Assembly (NCBI GenBank): GCA_013399855.1
Contig: VXAY01005255.1
Location: forward strand, 1-64,000
Reading direction: 5' to 3'
Source of the DNA: Oxyruncus cristatus
Taxonomy: Eukaryota; Chordata; Aves; Passeriformes; Cotingidae
DNA: 64,000 nucleotides
Each line of letters begins with the position of its first letter. Position 1 is the first letter of the stretch. A model generated the notes under the pieces. It was not told where the DNA came from. It did no database searches and saw only the letters and a list, made by a program, of their open reading frames with translations. Below are positions 49,456-62,000 of the stretch, piece by piece. Position numbers and translations under genes: made by a program.

Positions 49456-52400
49456 TATCACAAATTCAAAGAGACATTGATAAATCTATTTTTATGCCGA
49501 TGCCATGGCAGTTTGTAACTTTGCTCTACTACTTTAATTCCTGGAGAAGAAAGATATATGTGGTTTTACAGTCAGGCTTTTAAGTAAAGTTTCAAAAGAG
49601 AAGCATAATCCATTGAAAAGGGAAGTGGTATCTTACATAAGTGCCCAGTCGTTCTTTTGGAAACTTGCTCTCAGGGAATGTGATTTCAGAGCCCAGAAAT
49701 CTAGCAGATGTTATTACTATTTCTGTTTCACAAGTCAGTGCTTTTGGTTTTTGTGCTCTGAGAAATGCCTACAGCTGGTAGCCTGTCTTTTGCCTTATAA
49801 GAACAAGTCAATTCTGTATCTTATTCTTAATTTATGCATGTGATTTTTTTTTTTTTTCTGGTGAAATGAGGATACTGTGGGATATCTGAAAAATTTCTCT
49901 AGAAACCAACAGTCTTGTTGGCAGACTGTGTCGTCTTCTTATTTCCATGAAGAGCAAGAGTGGATAGTTTGACAGTGAATTTTGTTCTTGATATCCAGGC
50001 TGGTGGCATTAAACAGGACAAATAATCCAACCACTCAGACTTAACTGCAATAAAAGGAAAAAAATGTCAGTATTGCAACCTAATTTTTTAATGCCTCTGT
50101 TGATACTAAGGTTCATATCAATGATGTAGTAGTTGTATTTTGTGCATTAACTGTTAGTTTCAGATGCTTACGTGGTTGTTGAGTCTCTCTGAACAAAATT
50201 TTCAAGTATCTACTTCCTTTGCACCTCATCTGTGTTGCTACTGATTAGTTACTGTATCTGAGAAAGTTGTCTTTAGTTTCCCTCAGCATCCAATAGCCAG
50301 AGCAACAAAAAGGCAGTATTTCTGTCCCTCCGCTCAGATGAATAATTCATTGCCCTCTATTTTCTTTGTAAAGTAAATTTGAACTGTTTCTTTTGTAAAG
50401 ATGATTTACAAGAGGTCATGGACAGAAGTTAATTTGCTGCCTTCAGGCATGTCATAATCTTTTTACTGACAGGGAAGTAACAGTTTATTTCTCTTAAAGT
50501 TTGGTTAAAGAATTTAACTATATCTAGTGTTAGAGGGATGGTATTCTTCAACTGAAGTAAAAGTTTGGCGGGTTTTCAGTGCTGTTCTGCTGCTATTCTC
50601 CCCAGCTCAGTTGAACAATGGGCTGGAGAGATGCTGACAGTGTTGCTTGGTTACAATTCATCAGCGTGAATCAGTGCTTCACGCAGCTCCTTCTGCGGCT
50701 GAACAACCGGGAGACTTCTCGGCACTGTATTCCTGATGTGTGCGGAGATGTGACCAGATTACGTACGATCTCAATTACTGTGGTACTACACTTTTGCAGT
50801 GAGATTTGTACAGCAGTGTTTGACTTCCAGTGGTTGAAACCAGGCAATTTAGAACTGTCTGTTTTACATGGCTTTACAAAAGTAGAGCTGAGTAAAGCAA
50901 AATTTTAAAAATGTATTTTGTTGCAAGGTGTGTTTGACAGGTTTGGTACTCTGGCATCCTTCTGTATTCATCAGGAAGATTAAATCCTTATTAAGCATCT
51001 TCCCCTGGAAGAGACACATTTTGCTGAAACCTGCCTGTGGGCAAAGGGAAACATGTAAGAGGCACTGCCACCTTCCTCTTACTCATTTCATTTGACCAGA
51101 TCTTAAGCTGGCATGAAGTGAAGCTGGTGGAGCTATGCCAGGTTAGACAACAGGAAGATGTGACAGGTTATTTTTAACACCGTGGAGTGGATTTTTTGTA
51201 CCCCACCCTGATCCATTTTACTACTTACCCATTCTTACTGTTCAAGACATGATTGGAGGAAATGTTCAAAGAGTGGAAAGGTGTCCAGTTTGGGCTCTTC
51301 CTGGAGTCGGCATTTCCAACAGCTTTGTTACCATCTACATCCTTTTTTTAACTTTTATATAAAACTGCTTTATTGTTTTGCAGTTCTCATTGTTTAATTG
51401 TCTGTTATCACTCTGGTCCATGTACCATTCGCACTCGCTTTCCTGCACAGAAGTTTAAATCAATGCCCCTACAGTAGCGTTTCCAAGAGTGTCAATGACA
51501 AATCACTGACTAAGCCATTTGCTCATCTGTGGCCAGGAGATCACTAGATTCTGGCACCTACCTGAAGCATTTCCTGTGGTTCTCTTTCCAGTCCTCACAA
51601 TTGCCCTTCAGTCTGTATTCAGAAAAATCTGAAGTATTTTTCTCATCTTCCTTCTCCCCTTAAACATCTGAGTTCTTACCCTGAGAGGTTTTCCCTCTTC
51701 CTCTCTCTTAGGCTCAGCAATTCTCCTTTGCTTCTCAAATCTACCATACTTGTGTCTTTTAATTTCTTTTTGCCTCTATTAAGGACCTTGTTATTAAAAA
51801 CTTGTATTGGCTGCACCTTTCATTTTGCCAAGCTTCCTCTGTTTTCTCTAATTTCTTCTATTTAATGTCAGCTTGTTGCATTGCTGTACATTAGGGCCAT
51901 TTGGAAGAATTTGTAGGAAAAAATGCACTAAAGTACCAAAAAGCAGAATCTGTAGTAAGAAAATTAATCTAGTGCTGTCTAAAATACAAATATTTCTATG
52001 AGCAGATTCTCTACATTGTTTTGCCTTCTGGTGGTGATATCTGTAAGATGGCCTTTCATCAGAAAGTTGTTTCAGAATATCTGGACTACTTAACAATGAG
52101 TTGCACTGCACAGAGCTATGATGTCCAATTTGCGCTCAGTGTTGTTACGTGATCAGCTTTTCTTTAGCAGCAGATGAGTATATATTTAACATCTTAAATT
52201 TTCAGTTTGTTTCCTCCCAGTGTCTCTTGGTTATCTGTACGTTTTTGGGGATTTTTTTATTGTGACTCTATTTAAAGGCTGAATTAATTCAGCTTTGGTG
52301 AATTCAGGTCATGACATCCGTAACTATTTTGTCAGAAAATTTAAGTGCTTTTGGGATAGGACTTAACACTGAGCTCTTCCTGTTTCTGCAATAAAATGAG

Positions 52401-55400
52401 AGAAGGGAAATGAACGAAAGAACTATAATTTCCTATTAATGTGATGGATTTTGGCACTTGTTCAGAAAGGTACTTGAAGCACCTTAATGCTCATCTGCTT
52501 TTGGACAGTTATAATTGCTGCAGGGATAGACTGATTCCCTGGGTAAACGTGGACATTTATGGGGGGAGGAGAGATTTCAAGCATAGCTAAGAGACTGCTT
52601 TCTGACCAGGAGCCTGTGCTGAACACACTGAACCTGCCTATATTAAAAGGACAGTTTTTTGGGGCCACACTACATGCATGAGGAGTAAGTATTAGGTGTG
52701 CCATTGTACAGCTGAGCTGGGCTGGCATTCTGCAAAGACACTTGCATGCATTTCCTTTTCATTAAAGCATTGCTTTGTTTCTACCAGATAAAAGGTTATT
52801 GTGGAGTAATTCCCTTTTAAGGTCATAGGTGGACTTCTCTAGACATGACAGGCCAGTCTTCCTGTGCCTGAGACCCTTCTTTAAAAGAGCTTTTGCCCAT
52901 GTGGTTGCTGGGTGGCAGGTATACCCACTGCAAATCTCTCCTGCAGAGAGTGTGCCCTACAAAGGTGATAGGGGAGCTACTGTCCTGGCTGAGCTGCACG
53001 TCCTCATAGATATTCCTGTTTGGGACTGGCAGAACCTACTTGAGCAAGGAGGGAGCTGCCCACATGTGAGAATGTGCCCAGATGCAAAGCAGCCAGCTGG
53101 AATGAAAAGATTTGTTTCTGCACCGATACCCCTCAGGCCTGGTGGTCTCACAGGCCCCTCGAGTCTGTGGGAGCCGTGCCACACGTGGTGTTCACAGCAT
53201 TGCTTTCATGCTGGTTTTGCCAAGATGTTCCTTGGAGTCAGTAGAAAGCAAACAGGCGTTTTTTCCAGATAATTGAGTCTTCGACATTTGTCTTATGCTG
53301 CATATGAGGAGGCATTATTTCCTTCCACTCACTATACAGGTTGACTTAGGGTCAGGTATACCCCATCCAAGGGACCCAGAGGCACTTCAGGTCTAGCTCA
53401 GCCCTTACTTTTCATCTTTTTGAAAATACATCCTAAGGAGTTTGCAAGCTAAATAGAGTAATTAATATGTGCCATGGCAGTAACTTAAAATATTTACACA
53501 GACAGAAAATGCAGAGTTCTTCTGTCATCATTAACTTCTTGGTTTGCTTCTCTTCAGTTTTCTGTGTTATGATTCATAGCATCTGTGTCTGGGATAACCT
53601 TTATTTTTTTACTTTCATATGTTGAATATTCTGTCATTGCATTTGTTAATGCTGAGGCTATGCACACGATAGGTGGCTTCTTCCGCTTTATCTAAGGACC
53701 AGATTTGAAATAGAAGGATAATATTTTAATGTTAAAACTTTCTAGTTTCATTGGCACAAGGAGCATTTTTCCATGTGTTCCTATTTTCAGAACAGGTGCC
53801 TTTTTGTCATAAAAATAGCGCGGCTGCTGTCCCTTTGTCCTGCGTGATGTTAAACCGTGGCCTTTGGAAAGCCAGGAGGAACTTTTTGGCATGGCCCTCC
53901 CTTTCCAGGAGGGACCCAGCTAAGCTTCCTGAGCAACATCAGCCTCCACTAAGAATTCAGGTCAGGATCTCCCTGCTTGTTACCTAGCAACTAGGGGATA
54001 CTGGTGCTTTCTCCTCTGACCGACTCCTTCCGCGTTAGCTACAGGGATCACTTGGTGAAAGGATCAGGGCAGTGCTAATAACTCACGCTTCGGGAAGGCA
54101 GAGAGTAGCCCTGTGCTGGATAACTGATGAGACATAGGGTGCACTATCGAAGTCGAACCAAATCAAGACTTTCAGAATTCCCTGTGGAAACTTGAAAGTA
54201 CCTCTGCTGGGTTTGCTACCACTTAAATGTTTGGCAAGGTGACAGATCCCTTTTGAAACACCAGTAGCCTTTTGTGGTACATTGAATCTGGCAAACAGGA
54301 ACATACGCAGGTAAGCAGCTGAAGAAAGTTTGTGTCTGAGGTGTTTTAAAGGTTGTTTTCTGACAGGTGAAATGTGTTTCTTCATTACACAGGTGCACAG
54401 CATTCAGTTCTGAGAGTATTGACCAACATTTGTACTTATTAAAGTTTCATCGGCGGGTAAGTAAAAAAGTTAAGTGGAAAGATGAACTATCTTCCCTGGT
54501 TCCTTGTGGTGGGTGTTTAGAAATTGTTGAAAACAACCTTTACACTTCTTTAGTTAATTTATTGTAGAATTGGCTAATGGAAAATCTTTAAGTGATCAAG
54601 AGTTATCAGTTGCTGTGCTCTCGCTGCAACTCATCCTTGTACCACGTTTTCAAAATGGAACATAGCAAGTTCCTCTAACTATGTATTGTTTGCGGAGGCC
54701 AGCAGTCATTGCCTCTGGTTGGTAACACAATGGGATTTGTTACTGCTTTTTGTTTTCCTCTGATAGATTACAAGTAGAAGCCCTTTGTCAAATGTAAAAA
54801 TTAAAGAGATATGCCATTCTAAGAAAAATACTTACAAAAAAAAAATTGTCTTCCTTGTGCTGTATCTTCTCTACTCACAGATAGCAGAGATGGTGGAAAT
54901 TAAACTAGAGTATATTCGTATCTAGTGCTGGCACAGGGTGGCATAATAGTTTTGTTAAGGACCACTCCTCAAAGAAAATACAGTTTTCATATTTTGGAAA
55001 ACATGGAAATTAACCTCTCCAGGTGCATACAAGCTATTTAACTTGCCTTTATCAGAAGTCTATAAGGAGTACGTTCCAGCTCTTCAGCAATATGATTTGG
55101 CACAGCTTCTGTTAACTTGAGCAAAGGCCTGCCAAGTGACATCATCCAGAGATCTGGCTGCACATCTCTAGGACATGTACACTGCAAGCATGCTTACAAG
55201 TTTTTTGCACAGGTGTTTGTAGTGATGGATTCTGATTAGGGACATAAAAGCTCAGATTATTTTTAAGCAATATATTTTAATTATCTCTAATATGAAGCTG
55301 TTTAATTTGAGTGCTGACTAGAAGGCATGCAGAAGGTGATTTCTTCAGAGGGACTAAGTGCAGTTTCAATTGATATTTTCCACATTTAGTATTCAGAAAA

Positions 55401-58400
55401 ACAATTCTCAGAGTTTCACATTGCATACCTGATACAGCAGCTGCTTTTCAAAGCGTGCCTCTCCAATCTGGTTTTTGTCTCTGTCATACATATGGGAGAG
55501 CTCATACATTCATTCCTAGGACTTACAGGGTATGTGTCCACATAAGACGAGAGAAAAAAATATGTATCAGGGCAATATCTTCATGCAGTTCGAGATGTTC
55601 TTTGTTACAAAAAGCTCTCCCAAGTGTGTAACTTCATACTACTGTGTGGTTAGGTGATGTAGGACAGAGAAGGAAAAATATCTGTTTGAGGAGGTGCTTC
55701 ACATTTCATTTAATTGTTCCACTCTCAAGGTCAACAGCTTTCAGGAGACAGTTAACAGCAGAAACCTCTTTAGGAGCTTTGATGTAGCTGTTTTAGTAAA
55801 ACAGCACCTTCATAGGATAGATGGGATACAAGAGATTAAGTCACCCAGCACTTCCTCATCTTTCCTCTATTCACAAAGCCTGACAGTGTCCTCTTAATAA
55901 TGCTTTTCTGCCAGAGCTGGGAGCTCTGTTAGATATATCATTCCCTACCTCTTGCCATGACTCACAAATATTTTTTAAAATACTGAAAGGAAAGAGGGCC
56001 CTAAGCAAAGAGGGTCAGAATTTCCTCAGGCTTGAGCTAGTACATTTGCCAACTGCATGTGGAAGGCCAAATATTTTCCCATTATACCTACATCAGAGAC
56101 ACTCTGCAGATACACAGATGGCTGGGCCCTTGCAAATCCAGCCAAAGGAGCGTATTGCCAGCACTTTGGGGTTTGAAAAGAAGCTGGAAGGGGTCCTGTA
56201 GCTTGGTATTGGCAGTCAGCATCAGCATCTGGGTGCTTGGACGTAGAAAAGAGCCACGTCTGGGGAGGTTATTGGAACATTGTCCTTGCATGGAACAGCG
56301 TTTCTTGATAGTAAATAGCTCAAACATGTCCTTGGTCTCTGCAGTAGAGGAAGGTAAATGCTTTCCTCTCTACCTGTCTGCCAACATGTGCAAGCTCAAC
56401 TAGGAGCTGGGGAGCTTAAATCCAAGAATGACTTTTGTGTCATATAACTGTTGAGGCTGCCTGGGATCCAGTGTCCAGTTCTGGACGTCTGACTGCCAGA
56501 AGAGATGAGCTCAGAGTAGGATGAGTGCAAAGAAGGGTAAGTACGAGGGCCAGGATAATAGAGAGCTTATCTCTTTGAGGAAATTAAGGTGCCATGGCTT
56601 GTTTGGCTTTGTAATTGAAGGCTGAAAGGGGAGATGACTGTCTGCTCTAAATACTTGTGGCAGAACAGAAAAGCTGTTTCAAAGAAAGTATTGCATTGAC
56701 ACAAAAATAAACAGGTATAGACTGGTCATTTAGTCTGGGAATTTCTAACCATAGGAGTTACAGAGTTCTTGAATAGCATTTGAATTTGAATAATTTTCAA
56801 AGTCAGACTTTAATCAGCCTGTGAAGGGATTATAGGGAGTGTTTGCCATCAACAACAGGGGATTCAATGCTCAGGAAATTTCCCCCAGTAGTATGTTCCC
56901 AAATTTTATCCTGAAACAGCTGTACGAAGCTCAAAGATGTAAGTGTACCAAAATATGCTGCTCCTCAGCAGAGTTCACCATATGAGAGAACTGAAAAAGT
57001 CCAGGCCATGCATGGAACCCCTGCACTAGGAAGGGACTGATAGGTGGAATACATAGGATAGTGATAGATCTTGCAAAAACACAGAGGTGAAGAGCCTTTG
57101 TGGGCAAAATGATTCATCACTGCCTTTGGACCTGCCCAAGGGATCAGAAAAGCCCAAGAAAATGCTGGGACACTTCAAAGGTGCCATGAGATTGGTCACT
57201 TTGGACATGAATGAGTTTTAATTTGTTGCTGTAAATAGCTCTGTGCACACAGGGTTTTCACCTGTCTTCCTGGGAAAGCAAACAGAACACAGCAGTTTGA
57301 GGTAGGGAGTTCCCAGGAGTGCTGGGATGACCCTGGAGGTCTATGCCATGCCTGACAGACAGGTTGCTCCTACATGAAACCACTGGTTTTACTCTGCACC
57401 ACCTGCCTTGGTAGGAATCATGGCAGGCCCACAGGAGGTGGGAGGAAAGCCCACGCAAGCAGCTTTTGTTTGCATAGCTTCGCTTTCTGAGTTTTGATTA
57501 GGAATAGTGCTCTACTACCCTCTCTCCCAATGGTGTCCCTTTCACTCCCCATGGGGAGATTGTGTGCTTCTCTTCTCTGTTCCACTGCCTACGGCTGGGC
57601 TCCTTCTAGTGTTTGAATGCCAATGCCATTTAATCTGTGAATGCTGCAGTCTGTTTTGTTGTGCTCATTTAAATCAGGCAGAGCTCAAGCATTGTACAGG
57701 CACATGTAAAGGTGATGGCAGATGAGTGCTCTTTATGTCATGCTGGATTTCTGTTGCACTCTTACACTATATCTGCCAAATTACAGGCAGGAAATTTTTG
57801 AATTAATGAAAAATATTTCCCAACAGTAGTTAGTTAAGTGCCTGCACATGTTAAATTAACCATAATAATCTTGTCATAGTCATAAATTAATAACCTGCAT
57901 CTCATCAGGCTTTTGAGAATTGAAGTAAAACATTTGTGGTATATTCAAAGAAGGGAGCCTGGGGACAAGTGCGATAAGTCTTCGAATGGCTCTACGTTCC
58001 CATCCCCACCGTCCTACCCCCCGTACCAAGTAAGCCCCAAAGGCTATACAGGAACCTGAAAATCACATTAGAAGGGGCAGAAGGGAAGAGATGCCCTCTG
58101 CACAGGGATGTCTCCTGGAGTAAAGTGATTTAGACTTACTAATTCCTGAAGTGTCTTCCTTCACAGGGAGATGCAGCCAGGGACAAATGTGCACGAGAGC
58201 TTTCTGCCAGAGATCTTAAAACAGTGAGGGGTTTTACAGGGAAAATGCTTCTCAGGTAGGAGGAGGATGGGGAGAACTTCTGTTGCAGTGGCAGAAACAA
58301 GAAGACTGAGGGCGATTGTTAATGTGGGAAAAAGGAGACATTTCTCCCAGTGTATTCCCTGCAGTGGAACTCCTTCCTGAGGAGACCCAGGGAGCACGAT

Positions 58401-58604
58401 CGAGTTCCCTTTGCCTCGTGCATTTCACTACGCCACAGGGTGCCATGGGGAGCTGGGCCCTAGACTGGAGAGGGCACCTCAGTCGATGCCATTGGCTCCT
58501 GCAAAGCTCAGCCTGTAGCTGAGCGCTGCTTCTGCAGGGCAGACTGTCTGGTCCCTACTCTGAGAGATGTTGCTTCAATAACATCAGGAGAAGCATTTAA
58601 TCTC

Positions 58605-59017
58605 TCTTAGGAGGAGAGACTTCAGGAGTTGGATTTACTTAGTCTAGAGAAGAGAAGACTGAGAGAGGATCTCATTAATGCATATAAATATCTCAAAGGT
58701 GGGTGTCAAGAGGATGGTGCCAGACTCTTTTTGGTGGTGCCCAGTGATAGGACAAGGAGCAATGGCTATAAACTAAAACACAAGAAATTTCACCTCAATG
58801 TGAGGAAGAACTTCTTTACGTTTGAGGGTGACAGAACACTGGAACAGGCTGCCCAGGGAGGTCATTGAGTCTCCCTCTCTGGAGACATTCAAAACCCACC
58901 CACCCGGATATGTTCCTGTGTCACCTGCTCTAGGTGACCCTGCCTTGCTGGGGGGGTTGGACCAGATGGTCTCCAGAGGTCCCTTCCAACCCTAATAATT
59001 CTGTGATTCTGTGAAAT
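58605..59017 (+). mobile_element. CR1 LINE fragment, 3' end
   Basis: The + strand frame reads [40 protein letters not shown] and [12 protein letters not shown], followed by 'ggtctccagaggtcccttccaaccctaataattctgtgattctgtga'. It is a typical 5'-truncated copy with complete 3' end. It is of a different CR1 subtype (CQEDGARLF) from the nested copy at 49 kb and the same general type as the fragment at 243-585. Confidence 0.9.
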
Positions 59018-62000
59018 GCTTTCTGTTTCCCAGTCCAGGGGAATGAGTGGGCTTGTGCAGGTGCTGTAGGGTGCACTGGAGACTTGGCTCTAGATTTCTG
59101 TCAAGGTGGCAGTAAAAGCTATTAAGCTGCATTCAGGGGTTTGACTTCCAAAAGTGTGTAAGTCTGAAGTGGTGACTGGAGGTTATATTTGCAGAATGAC
59201 TGGCCAGAGGTTATATTTGCTGAGATTATTGCTGCAGGGAAGGAGCAAAGGAGAAAACAAGAATCTGAGCAAGTGGCAGTTATTTCCATTTGCTTATATC
59301 CTTGCTTTGGAGCACAGATTGTGGTTTGAAGCACAGACCTGCAAGTGTATGAGGAAAGAAGAGCTGCAAAGTATTTTCTGTCTTTCAAACACATGATAAC
59401 AAATATGTCCTGAGTGGATAGTAAGAATTAAAAGTTTAGAAGTACGTGTCATGAGGGAGCGAATGGCAAAAGGTTAGGGCTCTTACATTTGTGAAATCCT
59501 GTTTTTCTTATTGAGTGTGGAGTAAGGTTCCAAACAATGATGAAAGGACTCAGCTATGATGTTTATTGTGGTGTGGACGGAAAGCAACCTTCCAGTCTTT
59601 TCATGTACAAAATTACTTGGATTTTGAAGACTGTCCAAATTAACTGGACTCCTATCTGAAATCCCTGAGGTAGTCATATATTACTGTAACCTTGTGTTAA
59701 AAATCTCATGCTCTTTTCTCTGAAAGTGCCCTGAGTTTTACTCTGAGGGAGGAAGGATAAAGGAGCCCCTGGCTCATCTGTCTCCCATCAGGGCTCAAGA
59801 AAATGATTATCAGCTGAAAGCTGAGAGGGCCTGAATTGGGAAGGGTCAAAAGAGTCTAAAGAAGGTCCTTTCCAAATAAGAGCCTGCCACATGTACTGCC
59901 TCAGAGCAAGCCTTGTACAATAGTCAGACAAGAGAGTCAGCTTTGCATTTGACCTGTGGGGTTTAATGCAACAGGAATGTGGAATGTGTTTACAAGGTAG
60001 CAGTTATTGCTGAAATATGTGAGCGCTGTTGCCGGGGGAAATTTCAGAGGATTGAGATTGCGCTGACAGTGGCTGTACCTCTTGGACGGACTGTGTGGAT
60101 GTTGGGGAGGAAGCTGGCCTCTGAGTCTGCATTCTACAGAGGGAGTGCAGGGGATGATGCTTCCCTTCCCCACCACATCCCGCTGCCATCCCGTGGCTTC
60201 AAATGGATCTCACTCCATCCTTGCTGCTCCTTCGTGCTAGGATGACCCAGGAGGGCGAAGCAGTCCTTGGGCTGAAGACATGGCTTCTTGTTATCCCTGC
60301 ATCCGAGGTGACTCCAGGTTAGCACATGACTGCAGCTGGTTCAGCAGGGTGGTGTGGGCTGAAATGAGGTAAAGCTGAGGACTGAGGGCCCCTGGTTGTA
60401 CCTTTCATGAGCAGCTCCTGGAAATCAATGTGCTTATGTTCAGTCTAGTCTCCGTTGGCTGGCTGGTGTATCTCTGCCTGGAATGGCTTTGGCTTCTCTT
60501 AGAAACATTTATTTAATTGTCTTTGCATTCCCTACTTTCTTTCTTTTTTTTTCCCTTCTACTTTAAATATACAGTATTAAAACTATTCTGCACATGGTTC
60601 ATAGATGATCACAATAATTATTTCATCCTTCCAGCATAGGAGTTCCTAAGGAAGCTGGTAAAACCCAGCTTAGTCTTTTATTTCATTCACTTTCCTTTTT
60701 AATTTTCCCCAAACCAGACTTTAATTTTCATCACACTAACAGCAAAATATTTGGAAGTAGGCCTGAGATATAACTATATTCTGTGTTCAAATGACCATGA
60801 CGTTTTAAAAGATTTGCCATTAACTTTCAAAGAAACTAAATAAAACTGTTAAAATTACACTGTTGACTACACCACTCATTATATACCTGTGAAACTTGGG
60901 CCAAGTTCAGCTCTAGATGTTAACAAGTGACTTTCTTGTCTGGTTAACTTGGCCCACCTAATTGCCTTCAGAATGGCAGATAAAGCTGAACAGGGATCTC
61001 ATTCCAGGTACTGCTAAACACTTTCTGCATCTTAAACTCCCATTAACCTCTGCACTGTACAAGAACACACTTACGTTAGGCTAATTAATGGGGCAGCAGG
61101 TGTCAGTGAGCCATTGCTAAAGGCTTGCTGTGGTCCAGGGGAATCTTACTCTTTCCTTACCACAAAGTGAGTGTGTGTGCGTACAGAGGTGTATAAACAA
61201 TTTATTGTATTCATGGTTCAAAAAAGCAAGAAAGGATCAATGAAAGCCCTGTTATATTTCCTTGAATTTAAAGGCACTGAGACCTTTGTAACAATGTTGA
61301 TATTTCTACTTGTTCTGAATACCAAAAGACCTGGTATAATTATTTCTGTGAAATAGCTTCAGGAACGTTCCCAATGCTGAATTCAACAGTAATTGCAATT
61401 GCGACATGTAGAATCAAATGTAGTTTTGTTCTAACTAAAGCAAGACATTTTACTTTACTTTTATTGCTTTTCAAGGAGAGGCACAGTGAATTTTTAATAC
61501 TGCACTGACCCTGGACTCTGAGTGACGTTAGCCTGCTATTGTACAAAAACTATTAACTTCTTCAGAACATTATTAACCAAAGTATTCCATGTGAACACTC
61601 GATATTATTTAAGTTAAAAATACAGATTGTGCTTCTGTCAGTAAAGATGGCTGGTACAAACCTAAAACTCTGGTAGTATGTTGAGCTGTTTGTGCTCCTA
61701 AATATAGCAGAGGATCTCTGGTAGGGAGCTAGCTGGGGGAGGTCTTGTGTCTTTGTGTAAAACAGCTATGTCTTTATTATCCCTGCATGCTGAGGAAGAA
61801 GGAGAGCCAATGTGAGTTTTTTTAACAGATCTTAATAATAATGCTTTCCATGTTGGTAGAATAGATCTCCTGGCCCCTTTATTAAATCACAAAAAATAAA
61901 GAACTGAAAGCAAGAGGGGAAGGGTTACTGTGTATCAATGAGACATTTCACATGAGTTCGCTTTATTATTTGCCAATGCAAACTCCATCCCCCGCCCCCC

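Noticed and set aside
50618..50908. 96-codon open frame with a partial RFX X-box-like motif (50642-50654)
   Set aside because: The motif has at least two mismatches to the palindromic consensus, and the frame resembles no known protein. Without conservation data neither can be supported.
52829..53272. 147-codon open frame on the + strand
   Set aside because: No familiar domain, no splice context, overlapping open frame on the opposite strand, and composition like random moderate-GC DNA.
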